The position numbers and the translations under genes are program-made. Source: Straminergon stramineum (lineage: Eukaryota; Streptophyta; Bryopsida; Hypnales; Calliergonaceae). From it: a stretch of 64,000 nucleotides of DNA. Positions 1-13,600 of this stretch are shown piece by piece; positions within the stretch are counted from its first letter, which is position 1, and each line of letters opens with the position of its first letter. The notes beneath the pieces are model-generated. The model was not told where the DNA came from. It saw nothing but the letters and a program-made list of their open reading frames with translations, and did not search any database. The stretch lies in NCBI GenBank assembly GCA_963920665.1, contig OY987269.1, forward strand, positions 13,704,501 through 13,768,500. Direction: 5' to 3'.

Positions 1-1813
1 TATTTTTCTTCACACATACATAGGTTATTAAGTATTCTATATAGTTTTTAGAATAATCATACTCAATTGGATTTAAAATTTGTACAAAAAGTGGATATAG
101 CTAGTACAATGTGGCCAGGTTCTTTTACTATTTCTTTTGGAAAATAACTTTGTTTGAATGTTCAATGGAATTTTGAATGCGTATCACTCTTGCAGTTTTA
201 GAATATTTTTCAATTTCTTTTGTCATGATATAGGAAATAATAATTAGAAAATTTGATCCCTTTGCATACAGTCTAGACATTGTTTTATCAAAGGATTTCT
301 AAAAGCGGTTCCACATGTGTCTTCTACATTTGTGTTAGGTTTAAATCAACTTGAATAACAACAATTTTTTGAACAAATGAAAGAGCATTAATGTGGATTT
401 TTCTTACAAAATTTTTTTTTTAAATTTTGGATTTATCCCTCTAGTTAAAAATTAGAGTGTAGTTTCAATAGACTTTACACTTCATGTTCCACAATATAGT
501 AGTAATATGGTGGAGTGCAAACCTCTTCAAACAAATAGATGACATCTCTGAAAATGAACTAGTAATGAAAAGGGACCCTCATCCATTAGTTTCATCTAAT
601 TATTGAATATTGTTCATGTGTCGACATAACAATAAATCTAGCTAGAAATAGGTAATGGAGTTTTCTTGGCCAAATTGACCAACTAGGGTTCTTGCAATTG
701 CTTACAATAGGTTATGTCTTCTTCTTTTGCAATATTGTGGGTTCAGAAATTCGAATTTTTATAAGCATATGAATTTTTAAACATCAAAATTTAACAATTG
801 AAACAATTGTATATTTATTTAAATTAAGAAAATTTATGAAATCATATTTAAATTAGCAAACTATATATCAATTAACTTTAAGTTCCAAAATTAATAGAAA
901 AAGAAGAAAAAGTATCAAAATTTACAATTCTGATGTTTTTAGCTTTTAGCATTTCGAAAATTCTAAATTGTCTATTGGTTGTCACTGGTAGTGTAAAGAG
1001 CAATTAAGCCTAGTTTCCTTTTTTTATTCCGTTCTTTTTTCCAATGTCATTTCTTGTCATTCCTATCATTTCTCATTTTTCTTTGACATTTGTTTCATTT
1101 ATTTCAATCGTAGTTGACTGCATAAGTTACAGTCCAAGGAGAACATGATTGAGGACAAGGAGACAAACGGTGCAACCTCTTGTTTGAATCGGCATCAACC
1201 TTTCACACTCGGAATACTTGTGCCATGCTGTGGATTCAACATTCGGTTATATATTCGCTATGCCAGCCGTTTTGACCTAAAACCCTCACCTTGGCACTGG
1301 ATTTCTGTTTTTGTCAGACATTCGAGCTCATTGGAAACCATTCTTCACCGTGATTTGTTCTTGACTGTGATTTGATTATGTTGGGCAAACCTTTTTGGAC
1401 TTTAAATGAATGCGAAACACGAGTTTCCAATTGAATCGATCACTCGACGTTGGAATTTCATCATTTGTTGAAGGATTTGCAACACTGTAGCTTTGTGGGT
1501 TTAGTTGAAAAGTGGCTTTTATTACATGAAACTTTCAATCTCTAGACAACAGGGTCTTCACGCATTCCAACCCAAAAGTGAGCCATTTTGAATTATGACC
1601 TAATCCTCTGAAATTGGATCACATTTGAGGTCTGTGGAGAAAAGAACCCTAATTTGGAACGAAATAAGTGTGAAAAATAATATGAGAAAAGCATTTTTAA
1701 AAAGAAATTCAGGAATAGGGTTGTTTGATCGAAGAGGATGTTGCAAAGCGTGTAACCTTTGCTTCAATCTCTCAAAAAGTGCATGATACAATAAAAGTGG
1801 AGCACAGCCGTGA
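1..1813. other. AT-rich intergenic DNA, no gene recognised
   Basis: No long ORF with recognisable protein character is visible on either strand. Positions 1000-1800 are slightly less AT-rich and could hold the promoter and leader of the ORF that begins at 1814, but I see no decisive core-promoter motif. Confidence 0.5.
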
Positions 1814-2227
1814 GTGATCGAGACTTCTCTTCCGACCGGAACTATGGCGAGGATTCATGATTCTGGAATCATAATGAAACTGTCAAACTTAGGGTTCAAG
1901 CAACAATTGAAGCTCGAGGGCGTTCATCAACTTGGCACTCTGCCTGAAAGCAACGAAAAGAGCCCCAGAAAGAAAGAAAAGGTGTCTCTAGGTCTGGAGA
2001 GACTGAAGAGAAGCCCCTACCTTGCGAAGTTCCAAATGAGTCCACGGCAAAGACCCAAATTGATCACTTACAAAAAAGAGATTGTCACTCATAGGCTGCC
2101 AAATGCATACAATTATTTCCAAAGTGTGGAGGTTCGAAAGCCTTCTGTCGAAGGCACGCAAGATTACAGCTGTCCAGTTGAAATTCATGACAAAGATACT
2201 TCATCAGAGGAGGAATATGAGATTTAA
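1814..2227 (+). CDS. Hypothetical 137-aa basic protein, possibly a gene fragment
   Basis: An uninterrupted 137-codon ORF in otherwise stop-rich DNA. The product is rich in Lys and Arg in the middle, with a SPRKKEK-like stretch near residues 50-57, and ends in an acidic tail (SSEEEYEI). A second Met at residue 11 follows a short leader and may be the real start. No signal peptide, membrane segment or known domain is recognised. It could be a small nuclear protein, one exon of a larger gene, or chance. Base composition is less AT-rich than the surroundings, which mildly favours coding. No intron boundaries or homologous copy elsewhere in the window support it. Confidence 0.25.
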   Translation: MIETSLPTGTMARIHDSGIIMKLSNLGFKQQLKLEGVHQLGTLPESNEKSPRKKEKVSLGLERLKRSPYLAKFQMSPRQRPKLITYKKEIVTHRLPNAYNYFQSVEVRKPSVEGTQDYSCPVEIHDKDTSSEEEYEI

Positions 2228-2719
2228 ATGCAAGTGACTAAGTGTCTGTAAATTAATCATGTCAACTTTGGCAAGACAACTTCCTTCATGAAGTTGAATG
2301 AAGATATGTGGCAATATGTGAAGCCCACCCACGCCTTTGGAGTCTGATCTGATTGTGAGGCCATTAGTACTTGTTAACAAGGAGTTAGCCGGATTCCTTT
2401 TCTGGGCAATTGAGAACCAGTGCAACAAGGGTTCTGTAATTTGTATGAGAAGTCATTCTGTAGGCTGTCACTGGAAAAATGCAAAAAATTATGAGAATTT
2501 CCAACTTCATGATTCTACTCTTGCAGGTTCCAAAATATTCTTCAAAGGAGTATCAACATATTAGACAAATTTTCTATTCGGAAGAGTTTACCCAGTTTGT
2601 CCACTCATTGTTTCAAAGACCTTGGCTCGAATGAGCCTGCGGTGAAGTAACCAGCAGGCTTCAAAGTTATGACTGATGATACATGCAGACATGCTATTAA
2701 TAAGGTAGTCTGAGTGCTC

Positions 2720-3272
2720 TTAACCCCTAAAGGACAGACTGGTGACCGTGGAAATCCCCCCTTTTGAAACCGTGTGATAGTATCTACTTTAAGAAAATCG
2801 AAAATATTCATTGGAAGTCACACCTCTGTAGAAGACCTATCCTTTTATGTAGAAGACCTACTTTTTTCTCACAAAATTCCGAGGATGAATATTCATAATT
2901 TTGTCCTACATGGAGAGATTCTTTGTCATCCATCAGCCCATTAGATGTTTGGGGGGGGGCTCTAGAGGGCCGTTTCAGGCTTGTTCCCGGCATTGTTCCC
3001 CCAGCAGTCCAGGAACAACCGTTGTCAGATTTATTTATTTTTTTTGAAAATTTAAAAATGGAAAAAAAACGTTGACATTTTTTTTTATTTTTTTTTTTAA
3101 AATAAAATAATGAAAAAATGATGGGGCAGTCGATGTGTCACATCAAGCAGTTGTTGCAGGGCACTGCGGGGCAGATCCCATGGTCTAGGAACCCAAGGGA
3201 ACACGCAGCCCTCCAGGGGCCCAGAAAAACATCTAATGGCACAAAATGTCCGCTTCGACATTTAAGGGTTAA
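2720..3272. mobile_element. TTAA-flanked non-autonomous DNA transposon (family 1, long form)
   Basis: Starts TTAACCCCTAAAGGACAGAC and ends, read inward from the right, TTAACCCTTAAATGTCGAAG. The left half (tggtgaccgtgg, gtatctacttt, cattggaagtca, gtagaagacc) matches the 230-bp element at 63123-63352 and the 229-bp elements at 45152 and 46406. It contains a run of nine or more G near 2950. No transposase ORF is present. Confidence 0.6.
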
Positions 3273-3289
3273 AGCAACCATTGAAGATC

Positions 3290-3520
3290 TGATTGTCTTT
3301 GGGGGGAAGCTAAAGTCCTTGAAACAATTTTCAATAAATCTTCACATGAAGAAAAATGGAATTGGCATCTAATCCAAGTCATTTCATATTTTTTGGACCT
3401 TTGTGGAATTATTTACAAATTTTTGAAGTTGAAATACGGAGGTCACTAAAAGTGTACATGTTCACTTTTAGAGCACAATTGCTTTTAGAGTATACTACCT
3501 TAGAAGAGAGTAAAACAAGA
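3290..3520. repeat. Dispersed repeat, partner of 7690-7905
   Basis: The stretch around ggaattggcat, aagtcattt, atattttttgga, tttgtggaatta and ttttgaagttgaaa recurs in the same order and orientation at 7690-7905. No terminal repeats or target duplication were found, so the class is unknown. Confidence 0.55.
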
Positions 3521-6451
3521 AGGTCAACGAAATTTGGCAACTTTCTACTAAAAGAGAGAAATAACTCCAACCTTTTTACATAAGTTGGTGTAACTTAAGG
3601 GCCTGTTTATACTGAGTCTCACATGTAGTTACATGTAACTATATGAGTGACATCAATTAATACTACATACCTCTCTATTATCTATTAATGGACTTGAACT
3701 ACAATATTATAGTTTGTTGTGGGTGTAAGACATTGTCTAGTGTGGAGGTTGTGTTTGTAGATGTTGGAGATGTAAGTGTATAAAGAGAGAGATGAATTTG
3801 ATCAGGGTGGATCAATGAAGAAGAGCGGTTGTTGATTATTTCCAAATTTGTGTTTGTTTGTGAGATTGTAAATGGAGTATTTGATAGCTATTTGATTCAT
3901 AGTAGAGGAAATTTGAATAATATTGAAAACATTTCATTGGACGTAGGAAAAATTCAAACTAAATGGTGAAAAATTCTTGAAAAATTCTAGAGTTTTTAGT
4001 TTTACGAAGATATAAAAAAACATTCAAAACATAAAGTTTATAATAGTAGGAGTGCATATGTGATTGATGACCTTGCGGAAGATTGTTCAAGGGAGTTTTT
4101 CTTAAATCCTAACTCTTAGGCCACTGAATAAAGCAAATTAAAATAAATCTAGGCCATTGGATTAATTCCTAAATGCCCAAGTATTCCCTTGGGAGACACT
4201 TGGCAATTTGGGGAAGATCTATGTGATTTAAAAATTTGGCATGATTTTTGAAACTTTTTCAAATGAAAAAAATATATGAGCTTTTTAGGAAGATAATTTT
4301 TATTTCAATTGGTGATTGGGAGCAAAATTTATGCATCACAACATTCAAAATAGTTGAGATGGGGTAGCTGTAATCCCCATAAAGAACCTTAAATACAATA
4401 AAAAAAATTGAATAAATTTTTTTTTTGTTTATATGGAAAGATTTGTTTCATTCCACTTGGATAAGTGATAGTGATAAATGTTATGGAACATAATCTATGG
4501 AGATGGTCATTCACCAAAAGAACCACCAAAATAATAATTTATGTGTTTTGAAATGCAATAAAAAAGAAGCTCACTTTGTAGTCTTTGCAATCTTTGTAAT
4601 CTTTGCACAAGAAATTGTAGTATTGAACAATTTTTGACCTCCCTAAAGGCCTTGTGCATTTTGTGTTAAAAGGACCAAATTCATTTATTCCAACCTTGGA
4701 ATTTGGAATAAAGTAAGTTGAAACAAGATCCAATAGTGAGCAAACATAAAATACACCACAAACAACAAAAGAGATAATTTCTTTAGTTAGTACCATTATT
4801 TGCTATCTAAAATATTAACTTCATTATTACATACATGTTGATAATTTGACATGTAAATCCATAAAAAATATATTCAAGCCAAATAAGTCCAACATCAAAT
4901 ACTAGCAAAGAAATGACCAAAGCCACAAGATTAAGTAAAGTACCATAAACCCAAAATAATCTACTTAAAATTGTACTTCAATTGGATTCTTCATCAAGGT
5001 GAATATCTATGCAATGAAGATTTACAAAGACCATGCATGATACAATTTCTTCCAATATTATAATCCATAATATTTAAGAACCTTCTAAGAGGGCAAGTGC
5101 AAGAAACACTTCTAATATTTTTTTTGTCACCCGTTGAAGGACAATATGATTTTTAGTCACAATTTTTGCTTTATACTTCAAAAAGATCCAAAGTTCATAA
5201 TTAAGGTACGCAAAATTAATTTACACCTATGAGAAAAATTTCATATTTATCAAAAATAATTTATTATTTTCAAAGTATACCCAATTGAATATCACCCAAA
5301 TCATTTTAAAGATCTCTAGTATATTGTATACCCAAAAAGACAATTTTGAAGCTAAAACTTGGGATCTACGGTCATTTACAAGGAAGGCATAAATTGAAAA
5401 AATGTTGGTTTTCCGAAACATAGTATTTCTCCATCTTGCACATGTGTCTAAAGTGTGCTATCTTTGTATCAACGCAAAGATTGTAGAATTGTATTTTTTT
5501 TCAAGATGTAACTAATGGATTAAAAGTCCCTTTAGATTGAAAAAGCTGCACATTTATATTTATATTTTTTTGAATTTTTTCTATTGAAAAAAATGAAAAA
5601 TGAAAAAATAATTATTTTGAAATTTTCTATCTTTCTATTTTATGCCTAAATTTTAGAGAATATATTTTTGAATTTTTAGGAGTACAATACTTTCAATATC
5701 CTATTTATTTTTCATCTTTTCATCTTTTATTTATTTCTTTCCCGAAAGTTTTTTCTCCAATACAATAGTCAAAATGCAACAAATAGTACAAGTGTTTCTC
5801 GGAGTTGCTCAAGAGATGTAAAAAAACAAGACAACTAAATTTCAAAAATTCTCCTATTGTAGCAATTGATGACTCATTTCAATATTCAAGACCTGATGGC
5901 TTAATGAATGAATAAAACATATGTGTTTTATAAAATTTTAGGTAACACAATTGTCAAAGAAAATTGGTAAAAAGTATACGAAATTATTTTACCTCAAAAT
6001 ATGTATAGAATATACATAAATGATATGTCAAACATTTGAAACAAAAGTTTACAGTAAATAAACTAAACATCAAGATGGAGTACTTTACAATTGTTTCCTA
6101 AAATGACCTAATTATCAAATTGTTGGTAAAAATAGTGTTGAAATAATTACTAAGCCATGTTTTGATAGTACCTCCATGAAGTAGAGGGCTAATGGAGTAC
6201 ATTCTATTATACATGTATGAACTATTTTAGGTGAATTGATCTACAAGAATAGAAGTATGATGAGTAGTATTTGTTTTGCAATTGCCTTCTTGTAATAACC
6301 AATCATCAATTCCTGATCACTTACAAATTGGTTGTTTTAGTAAAATCTCCAATGACAATGCACTATAAAAATACAAAATTATATAAGCTTAGATTTAAAC
6401 ATTTAATATCAATTTTGGGACTCTAAGTTTCAATAAAAGAAGTAGTGAATG
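3521..6451. other. AT-rich intergenic DNA, nothing supported
   Basis: Short ORFs here are typical of random AT-rich sequence. No RNA gene, coding exon or clear terminal repeats were found. Confidence 0.5.
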
Positions 6452-7381
6452 TTAGCCCCTTATGTTCCTTGACTATGTTTTCACCAAAATGTTTCAAAAC
6501 TGTTATTTCTAGTACAAGTACTGAACTTTAGAAAAAAAACATTTTTTGACACATATAATTGAAGGATAGTGTAGTAAGCTAGTTTGAGAAATGTGAAAAA
6601 AAATTACAGAAATTTTCACCACGTGGATTGCAAGATATAAGCTTTTGAATTCACATAAATCCTTTTATCAACCTTTCAAAAACTAGACAGCTGAACTTCA
6701 CAAGATCACATTTGCATGAAAAAAGGTCCAAAATGGTGGTTCTTTTTTGAAATCATTCTTCAAGGCAAGTTGACTACATGCTTGAAAAATTTCAAATCAT
6801 TTGGAATTGTACAACATATATATAGGGAGAGAATAGTAAGTAGAACAAAATAGAGTGATTCAAAATATAAAATTGTTAAGAATTTAGTTATGGAGTTGAA
6901 AAATGACAATCCCAATGGTGGAAATGTTTTAATAAACAATTTACATCCTATGATTTTATTTTTTTCAAAAACTACGGAAAATTAAGTAACATAAAGGACT
7001 TCAAAGTTTATTTTAGAGTAGAGAATCCATAACTGCCTGCAAACTAAAATTCCTCATAACTTTGGACTCATTGATCAAAATGGAATGATTCAAAGTTTTC
7101 CACGCATACATATCTCTAGAATACCAATTTCTAAATTTTGTTTTTGAAAAAAATGAATTCTCATCTGCCCAAATTGCCCGCCTTGGAAAAAAAGTATCAT
7201 ATTAGGCCATGACTTTTGACTCGTATTTTCAAATGTCATGAAATTTAGACCATGTGAAAGACATTCCTCGACCCAACCTTCTCTTAAAATTTCATCTTAA
7301 AATATGAAAATCTCCAATGACACGTATCTGCTAAAAAATTCTATGTTGCCAAGAAATGCATGCTAGTCCTTTAGGGATTAA
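6452..7381. mobile_element. TTAA-type non-autonomous element (family 3)
   Basis: The left end is decayed (TTAGCCCCTTATGTTCCTTG) and the right end reads outward agtcctttagggaTTAA. Internal sequence (gactatgttttcaccaaaa, tttggaattgtacaac, catcaaaatggaatgattcaaag-like, cataacttttgactc-like) is shared with 59473-60380 and with the host part of 19573-21302. About 930 bp, no coding capacity. Confidence 0.6.
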
Positions 7382-7689
7382 TTAGAAATTGAAATAGGTG
7401 CTAAAAAAATTATATGAAAATTTCATATTTAAAAGATCCAATGTTCCAAAAATGACGAGTGATCATCATCTTTAATAGAACAAATCACAAATGAAGAGAA
7501 GTTTCAAGCGAGAAGACCAACTACACTAACTTAGAAGGAAGACAAACGAGATTTGATGTGAATTGGGAGGTGGCTTGGTTTTCAACACATGAATGCCATC
7601 AAACTATGGATAGAGGGGAGTTTTCAATCCAAGGTGTAAGGTAGGAGGCTCATAAACCGTGCATGTAAGGGCTGATTGCCTTTTGGAGG

Positions 7690-7905
7690 AAGCTAACCTT
7701 TGTAAAAGAAATTTGGTAAATTTTCATAGGAAGAAAAAAGGAATTGGCATTAATCTAAGTCATTTAATATTTTTTGGAGCTTTGTGGAATTAGTTATGAA
7801 ATTTTGAAGTTGAAACGGAGTAGGCATCAAAAGCAACCACCTCCTCAAATGTGCAAAGATGGTACATTGAAGAAAGCAAAATATACCTCTATATCATGTT
7901 CACTT
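7690..7905. repeat. Dispersed repeat, partner of 3290-3520
   Basis: Direct-orientation copy of the sequence at 3290-3520, diverged but collinear. Ends are not defined by inverted repeats. Confidence 0.55.
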
Positions 7906-10699
7906 CTAATGCCCGGTTGAAGTTTGAGCCTCCTACCTTGGTGAAAATGCTCTTGTGGGTGACAATTTTGCCAGTTTTTCAACTTCTATGATTTTTACTT
8001 TTACAGTTTACACTAGTATGGATCACTACAATAAAAAAAATAGCATGTCCATATACTACCTTGAAAAAAAAATTGTGGTTAATTTTAAGATTTTTTTCTT
8101 CATCATTTGATTACAAGTTTTGCATGTGTCACACCTTATCTGAGACAATTTATGTACTAAGTTTGCAATGAAGAAAAAAAATCAATCTACATTTTAGAAT
8201 TCATCAAGACAATAATGCAAAGTCTTCATTGTTGTTTCCTAGAAAGTAAAAAAAATCAATTTATATATAAAACTTGGACTTTGTTTGCATTGATTATTTT
8301 GACATTTTAAAACTTCTTTTGGCTACTTCTAATATTTAGAAAATTTGTTGATTGTATGGTCTACCATTATTTGGGATTCATTTTTGGCAATCACTAAATT
8401 TCACTACAATCATTGAATTGCCTTCCAAACACTCCACTATAGCTTGAAAATGTTGAGAGTAGGGCTTTTTTTTGGCTTTTTGGTGCCAAATTGCACCAAA
8501 TAAAAATAATTTGGCTAAAAATGGCAAAAATCTGTGAAGTTTTTCACCAAAAAACTTCCAATTAGAAAAAAAATCTTGGATGAAATCGTCAGATTGTAGA
8601 TGAAAAGAGAATTATAGACATGTGATATGTTCTATTGTGATATTTTCTATCCAATATGTGGATGAATGTTGAAATTTGGAGCACCACTTCGACATTTTAT
8701 ATCACCACTTTGGTACTTTCCAAAAAATGAAAAAAAAAAAAGCTCTAGACTCTTGAGGCAAGGCTACAAGGTGTATCAATACTCAATAATCTCTACCACA
8801 AGTGCCACTCTTTTAGGATCATGCCTTCAACCCATCAATGTTGATAGCACCCATGAGATCCTTGCCAATCTTGCCCACACTAAAGCATGCAAACCATGCA
8901 CTATCTACAATTCAAGAATGCCGTGTGTAAGGTAGATGCTTTTTGTAGTGGGGAAGTGACTAGAAGATCTACTTGTTGCTCACACATGACAACATGTTGT
9001 ACGGATATGCCAACATGCAACAACCCAATTTATCTTTCGCAAGTTCTTCGCATTACTCTAAATACTGAAATGAGGTTGCCCCACATTAATTTCTTTGCAT
9101 TTGAATATAGATATAGATATATTTACTGGTATTGTACAAGAATGCACTACTTTTGAATTTGATATTTTTGTAATTGGAAATTATAACCCTCCCCATATAC
9201 AAATGGAAATGTTTGTAGCAGTATTTACTAACTTTGATGGCTTGTAAAGTAATTTTCTTGGGGTTAGGCAACCTAATTGTTAAAGCAACTTAATTTCACT
9301 ATTTAGTATAATATACTCAAGAAACATTGTGTTATGCAACTCCATAGAGACTTTTGTGTACGTCACCTCAATGATAATGGGGCACATGTGAAAATGCATG
9401 GACGGCACAAGATTGATGCCGTTACCCAAAGTTGATTCCTATAACTATGCATGCATTCTAGGCTCTAGTATTGGTGTGAAAATTCCCGTTGCCAAGGTCT
9501 TGAAATTCCTAAACAAGGCCTTGAAACCTGTAGATGGTTGTAACTAATAACAGTGAAAGCAACAAAGCCTTTGTTAATGAAAAAAAATTGAAATTTATTC
9601 AAAAAATACTTTCTTGGTTTATAATTTTTTTAATACTAACCCCTAAATGACTAAGGGATGTTTTGAGGACTTTTATCATGTCCCGTTGGACAATAATTCT
9701 AACATTATAAATTATTAAGTTTGCATGTGCTTTATAAAATCAAAGTCTTACTAGTCTTCTTAAGAAATCTAAAATCATCACTCTTGTAAATTTTTAATTG
9801 TTTCAGTCCATTTTCAATTACAAAGTATTCATTTTGCAAATGATTTAATATTAAATATTCAAAGGTTGACTTATTTGATTTTCAAAATTTGAATATTTAA
9901 AGTATTCAATTTTCAAATATTCAATTTTCAATGGTTTAATTATTTAATTTTCAGATTCGGAATTGATCAAAACAATTTGTAGTCAGATTTTCAATACGTC
10001 CATTTTTAATTTAGTACTTGAAAGTTTTTGACTATGTATATTCTTTGAAATTATTTATACTTCATTTTTATTAAATTTCAATTTAGTAATTAGAAATTAG
10101 AAATTCATTAAATTTGGGTAGGATTAACTTTTATTTATTTTTCAGTTTTTCAATTTTCAATGTTTGAAATTTTTTAATACATAATTTTAAAGCTTTGAGT
10201 CAATTGGAATGAATAGTCTTTGGTATTGATCTTTTTTATAAATTATTTATTAAATTGTCAACAATTATAAAAATAATTCGAAAGGAGTTGACCACACTCC
10301 TTTCATATGTAGTTTGAAGTTGAGAGCTGATCATAAATCTATTAATGAATGTAGTTCATTAGTTCATTAGGTCTACGTTAAATGGTGTTCCCACTTTGAG
10401 TTTCTATTTTTAACAATAAGTTCGTAGACCATCAATGTATTCCTAATTCATTGATTCAAGTGGAACAATCAAAGAGTAATACAATAAACAGAAGATTTTC
10501 AAACTTCTATAGTTTCTTGTTATGGGAGTTGACAATGGAAAGTTTGCCATATTGAATCCAAACTATGTCAGCTTAATAACCAAGACCGTTGGCTTATTGT
10601 TATATCTTTAATGAATTTTGCATTAGTATTGAATTTCAAGATTAGGTTATAAGTTTCAAGAAGTGCCAATAGGGTTTTTCAAAGTGTAGGAAGTTTAGC
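7906..10699. other. AT-rich intergenic DNA upstream of U2AF65
   Basis: No coding exon is supported. A TTAA-like terminus (ctaacccctaaatgactaagg) occurs near 9634 without a recognised partner. The stretch around 9450-9540 resembles 62880-62970 (gtgtgaaaatt, ttgccaag, gttgt), another dispersed repeat. The promoter and leader of the U2AF gene should lie in the last kilobase, but no distinctive element was identified. Confidence 0.45.
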
Positions 10700-13600
10700 A
10701 TGGCTCTTGAAGAGGAGGATAGATATGGTGTTGGTTTGAAGGACTTACCACCTCTTCACTCTAAGTCACAATGTAGAACTCCTAATGATGAAGAATATTT
10801 TCCAGAAAGCCGAGTTATTCAAGAAAATGGAGATCGTCACAAGGAGGTATGATTCTTTTGTCATTAAAAATGCATATTAACACTTTTTTTGTGTTAAGAT
10901 ATCCATGTGCAATCAATGATTCACTAAAATCTTGTAACTTATATTAGTTTTGGCAATTTTATATTTAACAAACATTTTGTTTTTTGAAGCTCGTAGTTTT
11001 GTGGATTTCGGCTCATAGTTATTACTTTGCTTTGATTGTGAAATGCAATTTTTTATAGATACAAAGGTCATTTTTATACCAAAATTGAAACCTTTAGTTA
11101 AACTATAAGTGCTATTGTTATTGTAATTTCCATGCAATGTTGTATATATAGTCTAAGGACAAATTAAGCATTGTATTTTTTGGAGTAAATTCATTTGTAT
11201 TGGGGCATATTTTAATTTTTAAGAAATTGATGCCCAACTACATGCACTTGTGAATTTCTTTGATCCCTTTTGTCAAATTGGAACTTCTTTTGTAAGATTT
11301 TTGAGACTAATACACAAGTCTTTTTTAAGGAAGTTCATTTTTCTTTTGTCAAGGATTTATCATTCATAATTTCTCTTGGCTTGTGAATGACTGTTAGGAT
11401 ACTCATATACTCTAATTTCATGCAACAATTCTTTAGAAGTCATTTCTTTTTAGACTATTTTGTTATCATATTTCAAATTACAATCTTAAAATATGTCATA
11501 TATGATAATCTATTAATCCTAAATTTCTTTCAATTAGTTTTGCTCAAAGATGTAAATAAAATCATGAAGTATGCATTTGTCTTAAACAAATTCATTCTAG
11601 TTCTTGAATTCATATTGATGGCAAGATCCTTCAATTGGTTCATTATTTATGAATCATAGTATATTTTGAAAACTTTTAAAGAAAAATCTTGTCTCACTTT
11701 CTAGGATTTTTAGGTATTTTACCTTCTAAATTCTCAAGCTAATTTCAATATCTTTTGCCACAGTCCATTAAAGAAAATGATAGAAATCGAGAAAAGAATC
11801 AAGTAGACAATGGTTATAGAGAAAGGCGGAAAATAGATGAATACGAAAGAAGCAAACGCCCCAAGAGGGTTGAACGAGGTGACAAAGGTGAACAAGGTGA
11901 CCGTCGCCATCGTGATGATAGTGAAAGAGGAGATTGGGGTGATCGAGAAAGGTGAAGCTTCTTTGCTTGCACGTCCAAAACTCTAAGTTAATATTTTTAT
12001 AGCTTTGTGTTATCATGTACAATTGTGGCAAACATGGTATGTCTACTTGTACTTTTAGAGTGAATATACAATTACAAAAGTCAAATTGGACATGATAGTT
12101 CAATTAGTGTTGATAGATTGCCTACATTTTTTTGGATTTCACTTGGCACATAATTTTATTGTATGTAGGCGCCATGACCATGAAAGGGAAGATCGAGGGC
12201 GAAGGCATAGACGTCGATCTCGATCAAATTCCCGTGGACGGTCTCGTGATCGACGATCTAAATCTCGCTCCAAGGAAAGAAAAAGGTTTATCTCATTAAA
12301 CGCACTCTTTGTTGGACTAACTTCATAGGTTCCACATTTGTTTGTATTCATTTTTAAAAAATTAGTCTCTAATTTCAAAATTAAGTTTATGTTTGATTGG
12401 CATCCCTTGAAAAATCTTTTGTCAATAACATATCCAACAATTTTTCTTTTCATCAGTAGTATCACATTTTTTAATTGAAATACTTAATATTCTTTTTACC
12501 ACGTGATTCTAGGGTGACAAATAGGGTGATTTTAATTTTGAAGTCTTATTATTTGAAATTGTTGTTGTCTTGAGCAGCAAGCGAACAACTGGTTTTGATA
12601 TGGCTCCTCCTGGTGCCACTATTTTAACGACTGCTGTAATTCCAGGTACTTGAATTTTGAGCATTGAATGAGAATTTAAATCTTTATTGCAGTCACAAAT
12701 ATTGTTTATATAGCTCATTTTTTTAATATGATAAGCTTATATCCTATCCATTTTGACGTAATTGATTTGGCATCGTAATTCAATCTATAGGTTTTCTACT
12801 TTTATGAACGTGGTTGATTAGGTGTGGCCGAGTTATTTTTGGAATTTGTTCATATGTAATTCAAAAGCTTGGCATTTTAGGAAGCATATTGAACTAAAAA
12901 TTAGATCATGCAAAACTCACCACATTAGAGTGTTCTATGAGGTCATTGAATAAATAAGCTTATTGCAAATAATTAATTGTTGATTTTAATAGTTGCTAAT
13001 GGCTTATATAGTATCAATTATTTCAAGAAATTTAAATGTGCTTTCTACTAACCTAAGATTTTAAAATATTTGGTTTGTCAATGTGAATATCTCTCTCTCA
13101 AATATTTAGATTACATAGTACAACAAAGTTCAAATATATAATGATTTTTTAACAATGAATTATTTTGTAACTAAGAAGCTTTATTTGTTGGTTTCTATGT
13201 TTTTTGTTGGACATCATTGTTTGCATTTGGATTTTTTTGGTTGTTGAATGGCATTGCTACAAGAGTCATTTGTACCTCTCAACAAATTTAGTTGCAATGG
13301 CCTCTTTGTATTGTGTGGGTGTTTGGAAGCCCTTAAGTGGTTCACCTTGGGACATCTTTATACATGCCCATTCATGCTTTAGTACAACATGACCTTCACT
13401 TTCATAGATAATTGATTGATTTTTCAGGTAAAAAATTATGGGTTTATACTAGTAGAGAATGTTTTCATACTACTTCAATACTAGGATATTTTTTTCTTCT
13501 ATTGGAGGCTTTTATTGGGCCTAAAATCAAGATTGATTTATATTGGTTAACTATGCGTGAAAATAGGTTCAACACTCAATGCAATGACAGGGAGGGTACC

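Noticed and set aside
8666..9156. Two overlapping 89-codon ORFs
   Set aside because: Cys-rich appearance comes from simple repeats; no family features.
9634..9660. TTAA-type terminus (ctaacccctaaatgac)
   Set aside because: First base changed from TTAA and no matching right end was found, so no element is called.
11768..12465. Minus-strand ORFs of 108-111 codons
   Set aside because: They are antisense shadows of the Arg/Ser-rich exons 2 and 3 of U2AF65.
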